Positions 46,293 to 54,390 of a stretch of 64,000 nt of DNA are shown in pieces. Under the pieces are notes generated by a model, which saw nothing but the letters and a program-made list of their open reading frames with translations, searched no databases and was not told the DNA's origin. Position 1 is the stretch's first letter. Each line of letters begins with the position of its first letter. Source of the DNA: Nitrososphaerota archaeon (lineage in GTDB: Archaea > Thermoproteota > Nitrososphaeria > Conexivisphaerales > Conexivisphaeraceae). Made by a program: the position numbers and the translations under genes. The stretch spans positions 1-64,000 of the forward strand of contig WYEM01000081.1 of NCBI GenBank assembly GCA_009903775.1. Direction: 5' to 3'.

Positions 46293-47486
46293 TTGGGCAG
46301 ATCGAGGATCCTCGTGGCCGCGGCATCGATAGCTTTCATGGCGTATGGGGTCAGATACGCGTATGGGATCCTGATGCCGGAGATGATGGCCGCCCTCGGG
46401 ATCAATGACGAGCAGGCCGGACTCGTGTACTCGAGCTTCCTCGGCGCCTACATAGCTGCGTCCATAGCGGTCGGGTTCCTCATAGACGTCCGCGATCTGA
46501 GGCGCGTGGTCCTGTACTTCCTGCCGCTCTTCGCGCTTGGGACGGGCGCCATGGGGTTCGCCTCGTCGCTCTGGGAGGCGGCGCTGGCGTTCGGCGTCGC
46601 AGGCGTCGGCGCGTCCATCGGGTGGACGCCCCTCGTCATATGGGTCCAGAGGGCGTACTCTGAGAGGAGGGGGACGTTCCTGGGGATCCTCCAGATAGGC
46701 TGTAACCTCGGGTTCGGGACGCTGGGGCTCATCCTGCCCCGGGCGCTGCCGCTGATAGGCTGGAGGGGCGTCTGGGAGGCCCTGGGGCTGCTGTCCGCCA
46801 TCTGGCTGATACCGGCGACCGCGATGGCCCGGGGCTCGAGCGCCCCTGAGAGGTCGGACTTGTCTCTGTCCCGCTACCTGAGGGAGTTCGGATCCGGGCT
46901 CGGCGATCGCGCTTTCTGGATAGGTGGACTGTCATATCTCCTAGCATCATATGCGATCATGACGCCCCTCTCATTCTCCGCCGACTATGCGAAATTCCTG
47001 GGATCCGGGCCGGCGGGCGGGGGCGCGCTGTTCAGCATTATAGGGCTGGTGGGGATAGCCGGCGCGCTGGGCATACCCGCGCTCTCGGACAGGCTGGGGA
47101 GGGCGACGGGGATCGTGATCAACAACTCCCTGATGGTGGTCGGGCTGGTGGGATCAGCGCTGGCGAGGTCATACATGTCGCTCGCGGCGTGGACGGCCGT
47201 TGTGGGGGTGAGCTACGGCGGGGTCTGGGTGCTCTACGCGGCGCTCGTTAGGGACATCTACCGGGGGGATAGGGCAGGGGGAATAATGGGCGCGTGGACC
47301 ATGCTGGGGGGGATAGGGCTCCTCGTTGCCCCGCCGCTGGGAGGGTGGTTGGCGGATGCTCTCGGGAACTATTCCGCGACTTATCTGGTGGCCGCGGCGG
47401 CGGGGGCGCTCTCCATCCTGATGATGCTCGGGATAGGCGCCGGGCCAAGTATCACTTGTAGGCGCCGGACGGCGGCTGCCTCCTGA
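46293..47486 (+). CDS. MFS transporter 4
   Basis: A 397-residue, 12-helix MFS protein (oxalate/formate or monocarboxylate-like layout): FMAYGVRYAYGILMPEMMAA, NDEQAGLVYSSFLGAYIAAS, LGIPALSDRLGRATGIVINN and GGVWVLYAALVRDIYRGDRAG. TTG 46293 is ~26 nt after GTTAAATATT at 46262-46272, leaderless; the frame is open further upstream but through the relic region. The end overlaps the convergent small gene by 35 bp. Confidence 0.82.
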   Translation: MGRSRILVAAASIAFMAYGVRYAYGILMPEMMAALGINDEQAGLVYSSFLGAYIAASIAVGFLIDVRDLRRVVLYFLPLFALGTGAMGFASSLWEAALAFGVAGVGASIGWTPLVIWVQRAYSERRGTFLGILQIGCNLGFGTLGLILPRALPLIGWRGVWEALGLLSAIWLIPATAMARGSSAPERSDLSLSRYLREFGSGLGDRAFWIGGLSYLLASYAIMTPLSFSADYAKFLGSGPAGGGALFSIIGLVGIAGALGIPALSDRLGRATGIVINNSLMVVGLVGSALARSYMSLAAWTAVVGVSYGGVWVLYAALVRDIYRGDRAGGIMGAWTMLGGIGLLVAPPLGGWLADALGNYSATYLVAAAAGALSILMMLGIGAGPSITCRRRTAAAS

Positions 47487-47694
47487 TCATCTCCTGTGGT
47501 ATCTTGCTCAGGCTGACTATCGCCCCGAGGGACACCATGAAGATGGGGAGGCCGGAGTTGGGGTCATTCCCCGCGTACATGACGGCGGAGGGCTCCACCT
47601 TCACCCTGATCACAGCGCCGTTCGCCAGCTTGAGCTCCATCCAGCCGCACTCCCTGAGTATCTCGAAGTCCAGCAGCTCGCCGGGGGAGGCCAT
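47452..47694 (-). CDS. Small conserved-looking protein of unknown function
   Basis: 80 residues, probably all-beta: LLDFEILRECGWMELKLANG, then VIRVKVEPSAVMYAGNDPNS and IFMVSLGAIVSLSKIPQEMI. The even mix of hydrophobic strands and the DPNSGLPI turn suggest a small beta-barrel, and I have the impression of related archaeal hypotheticals, but no function. ATG 47694 lies ~26 nt after GCTTATTAATG (minus strand, 47714-47726), a good leaderless promoter. Confidence 0.6.
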   Translation of the reverse strand: MASPGELLDFEILRECGWMELKLANGAVIRVKVEPSAVMYAGNDPNSGLPIFMVSLGAIVSLSKIPQEMIRRQPPSGAYK

Positions 47695-47739
47695 CGCGGC
47701 TCGTGCGGGCCTCGCATTAATAAGCGTGATCTTAATAAA

Positions 47740-48245
47740 AACGACAAACCTCGCCCCTTCTAGGGGCGGGATGAAAGCTTTTAAACTCAAACCTCCATTT
47801 TTCACTCCGGATGCTCTCCTCCGGTCAACTTCTCGGGGATGAGGGGCGGGAGCCGATCCCTCCCGCGATACCGGGGAAGGGCATCCGCGAGGTCAAGTAC
47901 ACGGATAGGAGGGCGAACGTGGTCCGCCTCCTGCTGAGCGGCGCGCAGGGGAGGAAGCTCAGGAGGCTGGCGAGCACCTCAGCTAAGCTCTTCAACATGG
48001 GACGAAGGTGGCGAGGGGCCCGAGGGGAGTGATCACCTGCCCGCTCGGGCACAAGTTGCACAGCGATCTTAATGGGGCCCTGAACATACTGAGGCTCGGC
48101 GTTGGCGCGATCCCGGCAACGCTCAGGAGGCCGCTCTCCTTCCTCGTGGATCACGGCGGAGTAGCGCCCGCCAAGGGGGCGTAACCGACGAGACCCCGCC
48201 CCGGGATCCCCGAGGAACCTCGCCCTTCAGGGCGGGGAGGGGGTC
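47740..48245 (+). mobile_element. Remnant of an IS200/IS605-type element (TnpB, tnpA absent)
   Basis: A hairpin CGCCCCTTCTAGGGGCG near 47748-47764 marks the left side and CTCGCCC-TTCA-GGGCGGGG near 48222-48240 the right side; the latter is the position and form of a TnpB right end / omegaRNA scaffold. Between them is only a ~320-bp tnpB relic instead of ~1.2 kb, and no TnpA transposase. The element cannot move by itself. Confidence 0.65.
47890..48184 (+). pseudogene. tnpB: TnpB (RNA-guided nuclease of IS605 family), internally deleted
   Basis: The start (VKYTDRRANVVRLLLSGAQG, RKLRRLASTSAKLFNM) is the N-terminal ~40 residues typical of archaeal TnpB. In another frame from 48008 the end reads GVITCPLGHKLHSDLNGALN, then ILRLGVGAIPATLRRPLSFL to AKGA and TAA 48182-48184, the TnpB C terminus with the last RuvC Asp. 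About 300 residues in the middle, including the first two RuvC acidic residues, are gone and the parts are in different frames. Confidence 0.8.
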
Positions 48246-48520
48246 AGCGGGAGCCGCCGAGGTCCGTCAAAGGAGCCCAATGGGCGGACCATCCCCTCGG
48301 CCCTCATTCACATGCGATACCCTCCCACTTCAACCCGATGAGGGAGCAGAGGGGACGATCCGAGTCCTCGGCAAATTCGAGTTGAATAAGACGCCTACCG
48401 AGAGTCAAGGTTCGCATGGTCGGATTTGGGCTCCACGAGGGGGTAGGGCGCTGCCGCCGAAGGCTATCGCTGCCATGGTGCGATCCCCTTATCTGAGCGA
48501 CGCCCGACGAGCGGGAGCTA
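48246..48520. other. Intergenic stretch with no supported gene
   Basis: About 300 bases between the TnpB relic and the CapA promoter. A 91-codon open frame on the plus strand lacks any promoter at the usual distance and shows no domain-like pattern. I see no RNA gene. Confidence 0.5.
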
Positions 48521-48551
48521 TCGATTTAAGCCGGGGCGTCCCCAGAGGCTT

Positions 48552-49535
48552 GTGAGGCTGATCTTCGCCGGCGACATAACGTACAGCGAGGACCCGGCGG
48601 GGAGGGTGGATCCCCACGTCGTCGAGGTCCTCAGGGAGGGGTACGCGATAGCCAACCTCGAGGGGCCGATAACGAACTATGGGCCCAGCGCGAGGAAGTC
48701 CGTCGTGATCTCGCAGCCGCCCGAGTTCGCGCGCTCGCTGGCGGGCATCGGCATAAGGGCGGTGTCCCTGGCGAACAACCACGTGATGGATCACCTGGAG
48801 AGGGGGCTCGAGGACACGATCAAGGCGCTGGACTCCGTGGGAATCGCGCACTTCGGGGCGGGCGCGGATCTGGCCGAGGCCGCCGCCCCCCTGAGGCTCG
48901 AGGGGGTCTCGATCTTCGGGCTGGCGACCACGCTCCCTCCCGGGTCGGAGGCCGGCCCGGGGCATCCCGGGGTCTCGCCGGTCCGCGTCAGGTGCAGCTA
49001 CGTCCTGGACCCGGATGAGGCGAGGGAGCAGCCTGGCATCCACCCGAGGGCCGAGTGCAGCCCGGACCGGCGCGACGTGGAGAGGGTGGTGCGCGCCGTG
49101 AGGAGGGAGAGGAGCAGGGGGAGAAGGGTTATCCTCATGATCCACTGGGGGCTGGCCTCCCAGAGGTCGCCGCTGCCCTATCAGAGGGAGCTCGCCAGGA
49201 GGCTGGCCGCGGCCGGCGCCGACCTCATAGTGGGGACGCACCCCCATGGAGTTGTGGGATGGGAGATGGTGGAGGGCGCGAGGGTCTTCTACGGGATAGG
49301 CGCCCTGATCCTTAAGCCATCCTTCGAGTACCCGCTCCCGAGGACCATGCAGTCGCTGATGCTGCGCGTGGACGTGAGCGAGGGGGGGCTCAGCGCCGAG
49401 CCCGTGCCCCTGGTACTCGAGGAGGGTTACCCGAGGGTGCGGATAGATGGGGAAGAAGCCCCCGGCGATAGCCCCGGGACTAGCGCCGGGGCGCCAGGTC
49501 ACACCCGCAGTTGGGGTGGTGCTTCCCCCTCCTGA
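48552..49535 (+). CDS. CapA-type metallophosphatase-fold protein
   Basis: A 327-residue protein of the PGA_cap/CapA family. FAGDITYSEDPAGRVDPHVV, YAIANLEGPIT, AVSLANNHVMDHLERGLEDT, VILMIHWG and LIVGTHPHGVVGWEMVEG carry the metal-binding Asp, Glu, Asn-His and His residues of the fold. No signal peptide, so it is likely cytoplasmic. The role in archaea is unknown. GTG 48552 is ~26 nt after CGATTTAAGC at 48520-48529. The last ~35 residues, Gly/Ser/Ala-rich, overlap the convergent tes gene by 56 bp. Confidence 0.82.
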   Translation: MRLIFAGDITYSEDPAGRVDPHVVEVLREGYAIANLEGPITNYGPSARKSVVISQPPEFARSLAGIGIRAVSLANNHVMDHLERGLEDTIKALDSVGIAHFGAGADLAEAAAPLRLEGVSIFGLATTLPPGSEAGPGHPGVSPVRVRCSYVLDPDEAREQPGIHPRAECSPDRRDVERVVRAVRRERSRGRRVILMIHWGLASQRSPLPYQRELARRLAAAGADLIVGTHPHGVVGWEMVEGARVFYGIGALILKPSFEYPLPRTMQSLMLRVDVSEGGLSAEPVPLVLEEGYPRVRIDGEEAPGDSPGTSAGAPGHTRSWGGASPS

Positions 49536-51120
49536 GCTCGCCCCTGTAGAGCCCGTCCTCAAGCCTCCTCCCGCTCCTCCTCTCCCACTCATCTATTGAC
49601 ATTCCGTACTTGCGCATTATCAGGTCCCTGTAGTAGTAGGACTGCACGTTGTAGGAGCAGAACGGTATTATCCTTCCGTCCGGGTTCAGGTAGTGTATGT
49701 CGCACCTCTGGACGCGCTCCACGTCGTGGTTGTACAGGTCCTGGAAGTGCATTATGCCGAGGAACAGCGTCCTCATGTGGAACTCCCCTATGCTCGAGTA
49801 GTCGTGCCTGAGCAGGGCCTTGGCCAGCATCCTCGCCACGTCGACGCCCGGCGGCTCCTTCTCCTTGATCACGTAGGACCTCAGCCGCCGCAGTATGCGG
49901 AGGGCGGCCAGGTACTTGTTCCCGCCCGACTGCAGCTCCTCCGCCAGATCCTGGAGGTCGTTGAGGAGGTCCCTGATCCTGATGAAGGATGTTATGGGAA
50001 CGAGCCTATTGTTCGCCTTGTCCACGAAGACGTAGGTGCCCGCGCCGCAGTGCGGGTGTATCGAGAGCTCGTACTTGGGCGCGTTCGTGAGGGCCTCCAC
50101 CACGTGGGTCACGGGGACGCTCGAGGGCACCGGGAACCACGCGTCGGAGGGCACCTCGCCGCCCGTCTGCTCCTCCACGGCGTGGATCACGTCGGGGATC
50201 GTGATGCGATACTTCTCGCGCTGCTCCCTGGGCATGAGCCCCGTGAGGGACACCGGCTGGAAGTTGACTGCCCTGACGATGTCGCTGTTCCTCTGCGCGT
50301 ACCTGACGATCGCGCCCAGCTCGTGGTCGTTCACGCCCCTTATCACTGTGGGGACCAGGACGACCCCCATGCCAGCGGCCCTGCACGCATCCAGCACGTA
50401 GGGGGCCTCCCAGTGGTTCTTCGGGTTGGTCCTGGGCGTGACGCCGTCGAAGCTCAGGTATAGGTTGGATACCCCGGCATCCCTGTAGACCTTGCATAGC
50501 TCCGGGTGCGTCGCGATCCTTATCCCGTTGGTGTTCAGCTGCAGGTGGTCTATCCCCTCGGCCTTTATCGCCCTTATGATCTCGGGCAGGTCGTCCCTGA
50601 GGGTCGGCTCCCCCCCGGTTATCTGTACGCTGTTGCCGGGGACCGGCCTCTCCGCCTTGAGGGCCCTGACCATGAATTTTATCTGCTCCAGGGTCGGCTC
50701 GTACACGAACCCGCCCTTGTCCCTCCTGGCGTAGAAGAAGCAGTACCAGCAGGTCAGGTCGCACCTGTTGGTCACCACTATGTTCGCCAGCGCCGTGTGG
50801 TTTATGTGGTACGGGCAGAGGCCGCAGTTCTGAGTGCACACGTTATCCCCCTGGAGCTGGAACGTGGGGGCTCCCGTGCCCTTGCCGTCGTGCCAGTACC
50901 TGAGGAAGCGCTTGTACATCTCGTAGTCGCTCCAGTAGATCTCCTCGGTCTCCCCGTGCTCGGGGCACCTCTTCCTTATGTATACCTTGTTGTCCCTCGC
51001 GACTATCACGGCCGGAAGGAGCCTGCTGCACTGGGGGCACACGCTCATCGTGGAGCGCACGTACTCCTCGCCGGGCTTCACGAGATCCTCGACCGACCTC
51101 TTAAGTACCGGGAGCGTCAA
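49480..51120 (-). CDS. tes: Tetraether lipid synthase (Tes), radical SAM
   Basis: A 546-residue radical SAM protein of the MJ0619 type, shown in methanogens and other archaea to join archaeol tails into macrocyclic/tetraether lipids. N-terminal metal site: MSVCPQCSRLLPA and YIRKRCPEHGE; second Cys set CTQNCGLCPYH; radical SAM motif NRCDLTCWYCFFYA (CxxxCxxC); SAM-binding VQITGGEPTLRDDLPEII; ITIPDVIHAVEEQTGGEVP; later IHPHCGAGTYVF. Its presence predicts GDGT membrane lipids, consistent with heat or acid tolerance. TTG 51120 is ~28 nt after a TATA at 51147-51155 (minus strand). Confidence 0.88.
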   Translation of the reverse strand: MTLPVLKRSVEDLVKPGEEYVRSTMSVCPQCSRLLPAVIVARDNKVYIRKRCPEHGETEEIYWSDYEMYKRFLRYWHDGKGTGAPTFQLQGDNVCTQNCGLCPYHINHTALANIVVTNRCDLTCWYCFFYARRDKGGFVYEPTLEQIKFMVRALKAERPVPGNSVQITGGEPTLRDDLPEIIRAIKAEGIDHLQLNTNGIRIATHPELCKVYRDAGVSNLYLSFDGVTPRTNPKNHWEAPYVLDACRAAGMGVVLVPTVIRGVNDHELGAIVRYAQRNSDIVRAVNFQPVSLTGLMPREQREKYRITIPDVIHAVEEQTGGEVPSDAWFPVPSSVPVTHVVEALTNAPKYELSIHPHCGAGTYVFVDKANNRLVPITSFIRIRDLLNDLQDLAEELQSGGNKYLAALRILRRLRSYVIKEKEPPGVDVARMLAKALLRHDYSSIGEFHMRTLFLGIMHFQDLYNHDVERVQRCDIHYLNPDGRIIPFCSYNVQSYYYRDLIMRKYGMSIDEWERRSGRRLEDGLYRGELRRGKHHPNCGCDLAPRR

Positions 51121-51200
51121 ATGCCCTGGGAAACCCCGGGGACGGATGTATTTATTCGTTGCAGACCATGCTCATGGTCACAAGTGGCATGCGACATCAT

Positions 51201-51216
51201 CCCGCCCGAGGGCGGG
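51201..51216. repeat. GC-rich hairpin of the CCCGCC/GGCGGG type
   Basis: CCCGCCCGAGGGCGGG is a perfect stem-loop between the tes promoter and the pyrB stop, like those around the TnpB relic. It may be a solo mobile-element end or a terminator for pyrB. Confidence 0.4.
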
Positions 51217-51241
51217 GTTCCCGGATCGGGGTTGCGCGGCC

Positions 51242-52207
51242 TCAGGGGACCGCCGCGCGCCGCCGCGGGGAACCTCGGGGCCACTGGAGCCCCAGGACCC
51301 TGATGAGGAGCGCCATCCTCACATACATCCCGTTCTGGGCCTGCTGGAAGTACCTAGACTGGGGGTGCGAGTCCAGGCTCACGGGTATCTCCGAGACGCG
51401 GGGCAGCGGGTGCATCACTATGGGCTTGCCCGGCAGCCTCGCCAGGAGCTCGGGCGTCAGGACGTAGTAGGACTTCAGCTCCTCGTACTCGGACTGATCC
51501 CGGAAGCGCTCCTTCTGGACCCTGGTCATGTAGATCGCGTGGAGGGGCTCCCTCACGTCCTCCAGCCTCTCAACCTCCTCGTACCTGAGCTTCCCCGAGA
51601 CCCTGTCGAGGACCTCCGGCCTCATGCGGAGCTGCGGGGGGCTCACGTAGTACACCTTGTTGTTCGGGAACTTGGAGAGCGCGTAGGACAGGCTGCTCGT
51701 CGTCCTGCCGTACTTGAGGTCGCCCACCATCGCCACGGTGAGCCCGTCGAGCCTCCGGTACTCCCTCCAGAGCGTGTAGAGGTCTGTGAGGGCCTGCGTC
51801 GGGTGCTCGTTCGGCCCGTCGCCCGCGTTTATCACGGGGGCCGAGGCTATCTCGGCGGCGATCGTGGCGCTCCCCGGCTGCCCGTGCCTGACCACTATGA
51901 CGTCCGGGCCGTAGCCGTCTATCATGCGCACGGTGTCCTCGAAGCTCTCGCCCTTGGCCCTGCTCGTGACCTCCTCCGGCCCCAGGTCCACCACGTCGCC
52001 CCCCAGCCTCTTCATGGCGAACGTGAAGCTGAGCCTCGTCCTGGTGCTGGGCTCGAAGAACGCTGTGCACATCAGGCGTCCGGCCGCCAGGCTGCGCGGT
52101 GGCTGCGAGGCCCTGATCTCCTCCGCCAGCTGCACGAGATCCATTATGTCCTCGGGCTCCAGCTGAAGCGCTGACAATATGTCGCGGCCCGAAATCATAT
52201 CGCCCAT
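51242..52207 (-). CDS. pyrB: Aspartate carbamoyltransferase catalytic subunit
   Basis: A 321-residue enzyme that makes N-carbamoyl-aspartate from carbamoyl phosphate and aspartate, second step of pyrimidine synthesis. AFFEPSTRTRLSFTFAMKRL is the STRTR carbamoyl-phosphate loop; KGESFEDTVRMIDGY the mobile loop; NAGDGPNEHPTQALTDLYT and VMHPLPRVSEI bind substrates. The regulatory chain PyrI, often next to pyrB, is absent here. ATG 52207 is ~25 nt after GGTTTATCG (minus strand, 52226-52234). The last ~15 residues are Arg/Pro-rich and unconserved. Confidence 0.94.
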   Translation of the reverse strand: MGDMISGRDILSALQLEPEDIMDLVQLAEEIRASQPPRSLAAGRLMCTAFFEPSTRTRLSFTFAMKRLGGDVVDLGPEEVTSRAKGESFEDTVRMIDGYGPDVIVVRHGQPGSATIAAEIASAPVINAGDGPNEHPTQALTDLYTLWREYRRLDGLTVAMVGDLKYGRTTSSLSYALSKFPNNKVYYVSPPQLRMRPEVLDRVSGKLRYEEVERLEDVREPLHAIYMTRVQKERFRDQSEYEELKSYYVLTPELLARLPGKPIVMHPLPRVSEIPVSLDSHPQSRYFQQAQNGMYVRMALLIRVLGLQWPRGSPRRRAAVP

Positions 52208-52225
52208 ACTGCGCGGGATCCCCCG

Positions 52226-52240
52226 ATAAACCTTAATGCG
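52226..52240. promoter_or_regulatory. Overlapping divergent TATA boxes of pyrB and the TrmB cluster
   Basis: CGATAAACCTTAATG: read on the minus strand GGTTTATCG precedes the pyrB ATG by ~25 nt; on the plus strand CCTTAATGC (52232-52240) precedes GTG 52262 by ~26 nt. The two polymerases would compete for one site. Confidence 0.65.
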
Positions 52241-52261
52241 CGGGGCTTCGCCGGTAGGAAC

Positions 52262-52772
52262 GTGATACTGGCTCCTAGGGTCCTGGAGCGGTACTCCGGC
52301 GTCGAGCCGTCCACCAAGCTCTCCGAGGTCGCCCTGAAGCCGGCGCGGGAGGGGGCGCTGATCCTTTCCTTCAGCCTGCTCGGCGGGCTCAGGGAGGCGT
52401 TCGGGCCTGAGGCCTGGGAGCTCGCTTACTCCATGAACGATATGATGCTCACCCTGCGCTACTCGATCGAGGTCCGCAGGAGGGGGCTCGCGGGCGGGAG
52501 GAGGGTGCTGGGCCCTCTGAGTCTGAGGAGGGAGGCGCGCCTCTACTGGAGCAGGGATCCGACCAGGAAGGAGCGCGTGTGGGCGCTGATCGTGGACGAG
52601 GAGGAGCGCACCTACCTGCCGTCGAGCCCCGAGGAGGCCAGGCAGCTCATGTTCGACTTCGAGCACGAGCTGCGGCCGCGGCTGCCCAAGGGCAGGAGCG
52701 AGGTCTGGGCAGAGGTGGAGATCTCCTGGGGGAGGCACGTCTACGCGGAGAGGGGGACCCGGAGGGGGAGGA
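52262..52772 (+). CDS. Unknown domain, probably the N-terminal part of the downstream TrmB protein
   Basis: About 165 residues beginning MILAPRVLERYSGVEPSTKL, alpha/beta in character, with WALIVDEEERTYLPSSPEEA and RSEVWAEVEISWGRHVYAER near the end. No family recognised. The GTG is leaderless. After YAERG the frame loses coding character while the next frame over (from 52773) carries the TrmB domain without any start codon. The simplest reading is one gene with a single-nucleotide shift within the G-rich stretch 52745-52772. Confidence 0.55.
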
Positions 52773-53555
52773 GTCCACCTGTACCGGTCGAGGTTCCCCG
52801 AGCGCCTGAGGAAGGACCTATACAGGCTCGGGCTCTCCGAGTACGAGGCCAGGGCATACCTGTCCCTCCTGACCGAGGGGCCGCTCACAGCCACGGAGCT
52901 TTGTTCCAGGGCGGGCATACCGCGCTCCAAGGTCTACGAGGTGCTGAGGAGGCTCGCGGAGAAGGGCTGGGTGAACCCGGGGGACGGGAGGCCCGCTCGG
53001 TACTCCGCCAGGCACCCGAGGGAGGCCATCTACATCTGGAGGTCCATCAGGGAAAGGGAGATCAGGAAGTACGAGGAGGAAGCCCTGGAGGAGCTGGAGA
53101 GGCTCTCGGCGGCGGTCCAGGAGAGGGAGGACATCCTGATGATAATGGGGCTGGAGGCGGCCGTCTCGACGATCGCCAGGATGCTGGAGCAGTGCGATGA
53201 GGAGGTGTTCCTGGCGCTGCCTCCGGAGCTCACGGAGGGCCTGGACGATCTCCTGAGGCCCATGAGGGGGCGCGGGAGCAAGGCGTCCGTCCTGGCGCCG
53301 AGCGATGAGGTGGCCCTGAGGGTCTTGGAGGAGCTGCCCGGAGCCCTTGTCAGGGTCAAGGACGACATGTTCGGGGGCGGCGCCATATGCGGCACATCCG
53401 AGGTGGCGCTGCTGCTCGGCCGCGGCCGCGCCGGGGGGCAGTACCTGACGATAAAGGCCGACCACCCCGGGCTGGCGGCACTCGCCAAGAACTACTTCGA
53501 GCACCTGTGGTCGCTCTCGAGGGGGGTGGCCGCGGGAGGCCCTCGCAATGGTTAA
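52773..53555 (+). CDS. TrmB-family transcriptional regulator (no start codon of its own)
   Basis: About 260 residues. The N-terminal wHTH is clear: LRKDLYRLGLSEYEARAYLS, LTATELCSRAGIPRSKVYEV, RRLAEKGWVNPGDGRPARYS. A coiled-coil-like linker (REREIRKYEEEALEELERLS) leads to a TrmB C-terminal domain with DDMFGGGAICGTSEVALLLG. TrmB proteins sense sugars or other metabolites. No ATG, GTG or TTG occurs in this frame before 52941, inside the HTH, so translation must enter from 52262 by frameshift or the sequence has an indel. The stop overlaps the next start (AATGGTTAA). Confidence 0.75.
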   Translation, partial: VHLYRSRFPERLRKDLYRLGLSEYEARAYLSLLTEGPLTATELCSRAGIPRSKVYEVLRRLAEKGWVNPGDGRPARYSARHPREAIYIWRSIREREIRKYEEEALEELERLSAAVQEREDILMIMGLEAAVSTIARMLEQCDEEVFLALPPELTEGLDDLLRPMRGRGSKASVLAPSDEVALRVLEELPGALVRVKDDMFGGGAICGTSEVALLLGRGRAGGQYLTIKADHPGLAALAKNYFEHLWSLSRGVAAGGPRNG

Positions 53556-53973
53556 TTTCCGCCCCGTCCCTTCGGGGGGCGTGCCAAGCGCGTGCGAGCA
53601 TGCGCCGATCTACGCCGGGGTCATCAATCTCAGGCTGGATGGCGAGCCGGTCGGATTCGTGGACGTCTGGAGGTGCACGAAGTGCGGGATGCTGTTCGCA
53701 GAGGAGAGGAGGTACCCGCCGAGGGATGACTACGAGCTGGGGTTCAGGGAGCCCAGGGGGACCCTGGCGATCGCTGTCTGCTCCTCCGGAGAGGGCTACG
53801 AGTGGATGCTGGTGGACGCCGCGCCCGGGGCCGTCGCCAGGTGTGGGGAGTGCGACGTGGAGATCTCGGAGGGTCCCACGGCCTCGGCGCGCGGCTGCGA
53901 GGTGGCGCTCGTGCCCCTGGAGGAGGTCCTCAACAGGAACCTGGAGCTGAGGGAGGTGCTCCGGGACTCTTGA
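53548..53973 (+). CDS. Zinc-ribbon-like protein of unknown function
   Basis: 141 residues with two CxxC knuckles, WRCTKCG (about residue 42) and RCGECD (about residue 100), far apart enough to form one zinc site. Another Cys is in SACEHAPIY. No family recognised. It overlaps the TrmB stop by 8 nt and the next gene by 4 nt (TTGA), so the four genes form one operon. A role in nucleic-acid or regulator binding is possible but unproven. Confidence 0.6.
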   Translation: MVNFRPVPSGGVPSACEHAPIYAGVINLRLDGEPVGFVDVWRCTKCGMLFAEERRYPPRDDYELGFREPRGTLAIAVCSSGEGYEWMLVDAAPGAVARCGECDVEISEGPTASARGCEVALVPLEEVLNRNLELREVLRDS

Positions 53974-54323
53974 ACCTCCACGCGGCCGGTGGCTACCTGA
54001 GCGCGGCCACGGGCTTCGCAGCGCTGGCGGCCGCGACCATGGGAGGGATCGAGCCGGCGATCGTCCGCTACTTCGTGGCGGGCGCCGGGATCGCGATGCT
54101 GGCCCTGGCGCTATTCGTGTGGCTGGAGTCCAGGGGCGCGACGATATCCGCCGCGCTCCTGGCCGCCGCGCTCGCGTGCGCCTCCGGGAGCTCGCTGCGC
54201 GAGCCGCCCGATGCCGCGCTGTTCGCGCTGTCGCTGGCGGAGGCAGCGCTGGGGGCGACGCTGGCCGCCCGCCGGAGGAGGAAACCCGGGATCCACCCCC
54301 TGGACCTCCCAGTCTACGGCTAG
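53970..54323 (+). CDS. Small four-helix membrane protein
   Basis: 117 residues with about four hydrophobic helices (GFAALAAATMGGIEPAIVRY, FVAGAGIAMLALALFVWLES, TISAALLAAALACASG, and an Ala/Leu-rich fourth) and a basic C-terminal tail LAARRRRKPG. The start TTG 53970 shares TTGA with the previous stop. Function unknown; it lies between the zinc-ribbon gene and the Cas4-like nuclease. Confidence 0.55.
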   Translation: MNLHAAGGYLSAATGFAALAAATMGGIEPAIVRYFVAGAGIAMLALALFVWLESRGATISAALLAAALACASGSSLREPPDAALFALSLAEAALGATLAARRRRKPGIHPLDLPVYG

Positions 54324-54390
54324 GTGGGGGGAGATCCGCCTGAGCGCTCCCGGGAACGGGGAGGGGAGCGCCGCCTCGCCCGCATCGGCC

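Noticed and set aside
48280-48555. 91-codon open frame before the CapA gene
   Set aside because: It lacks a promoter, overlaps the CapA promoter and start, and resembles no domain.
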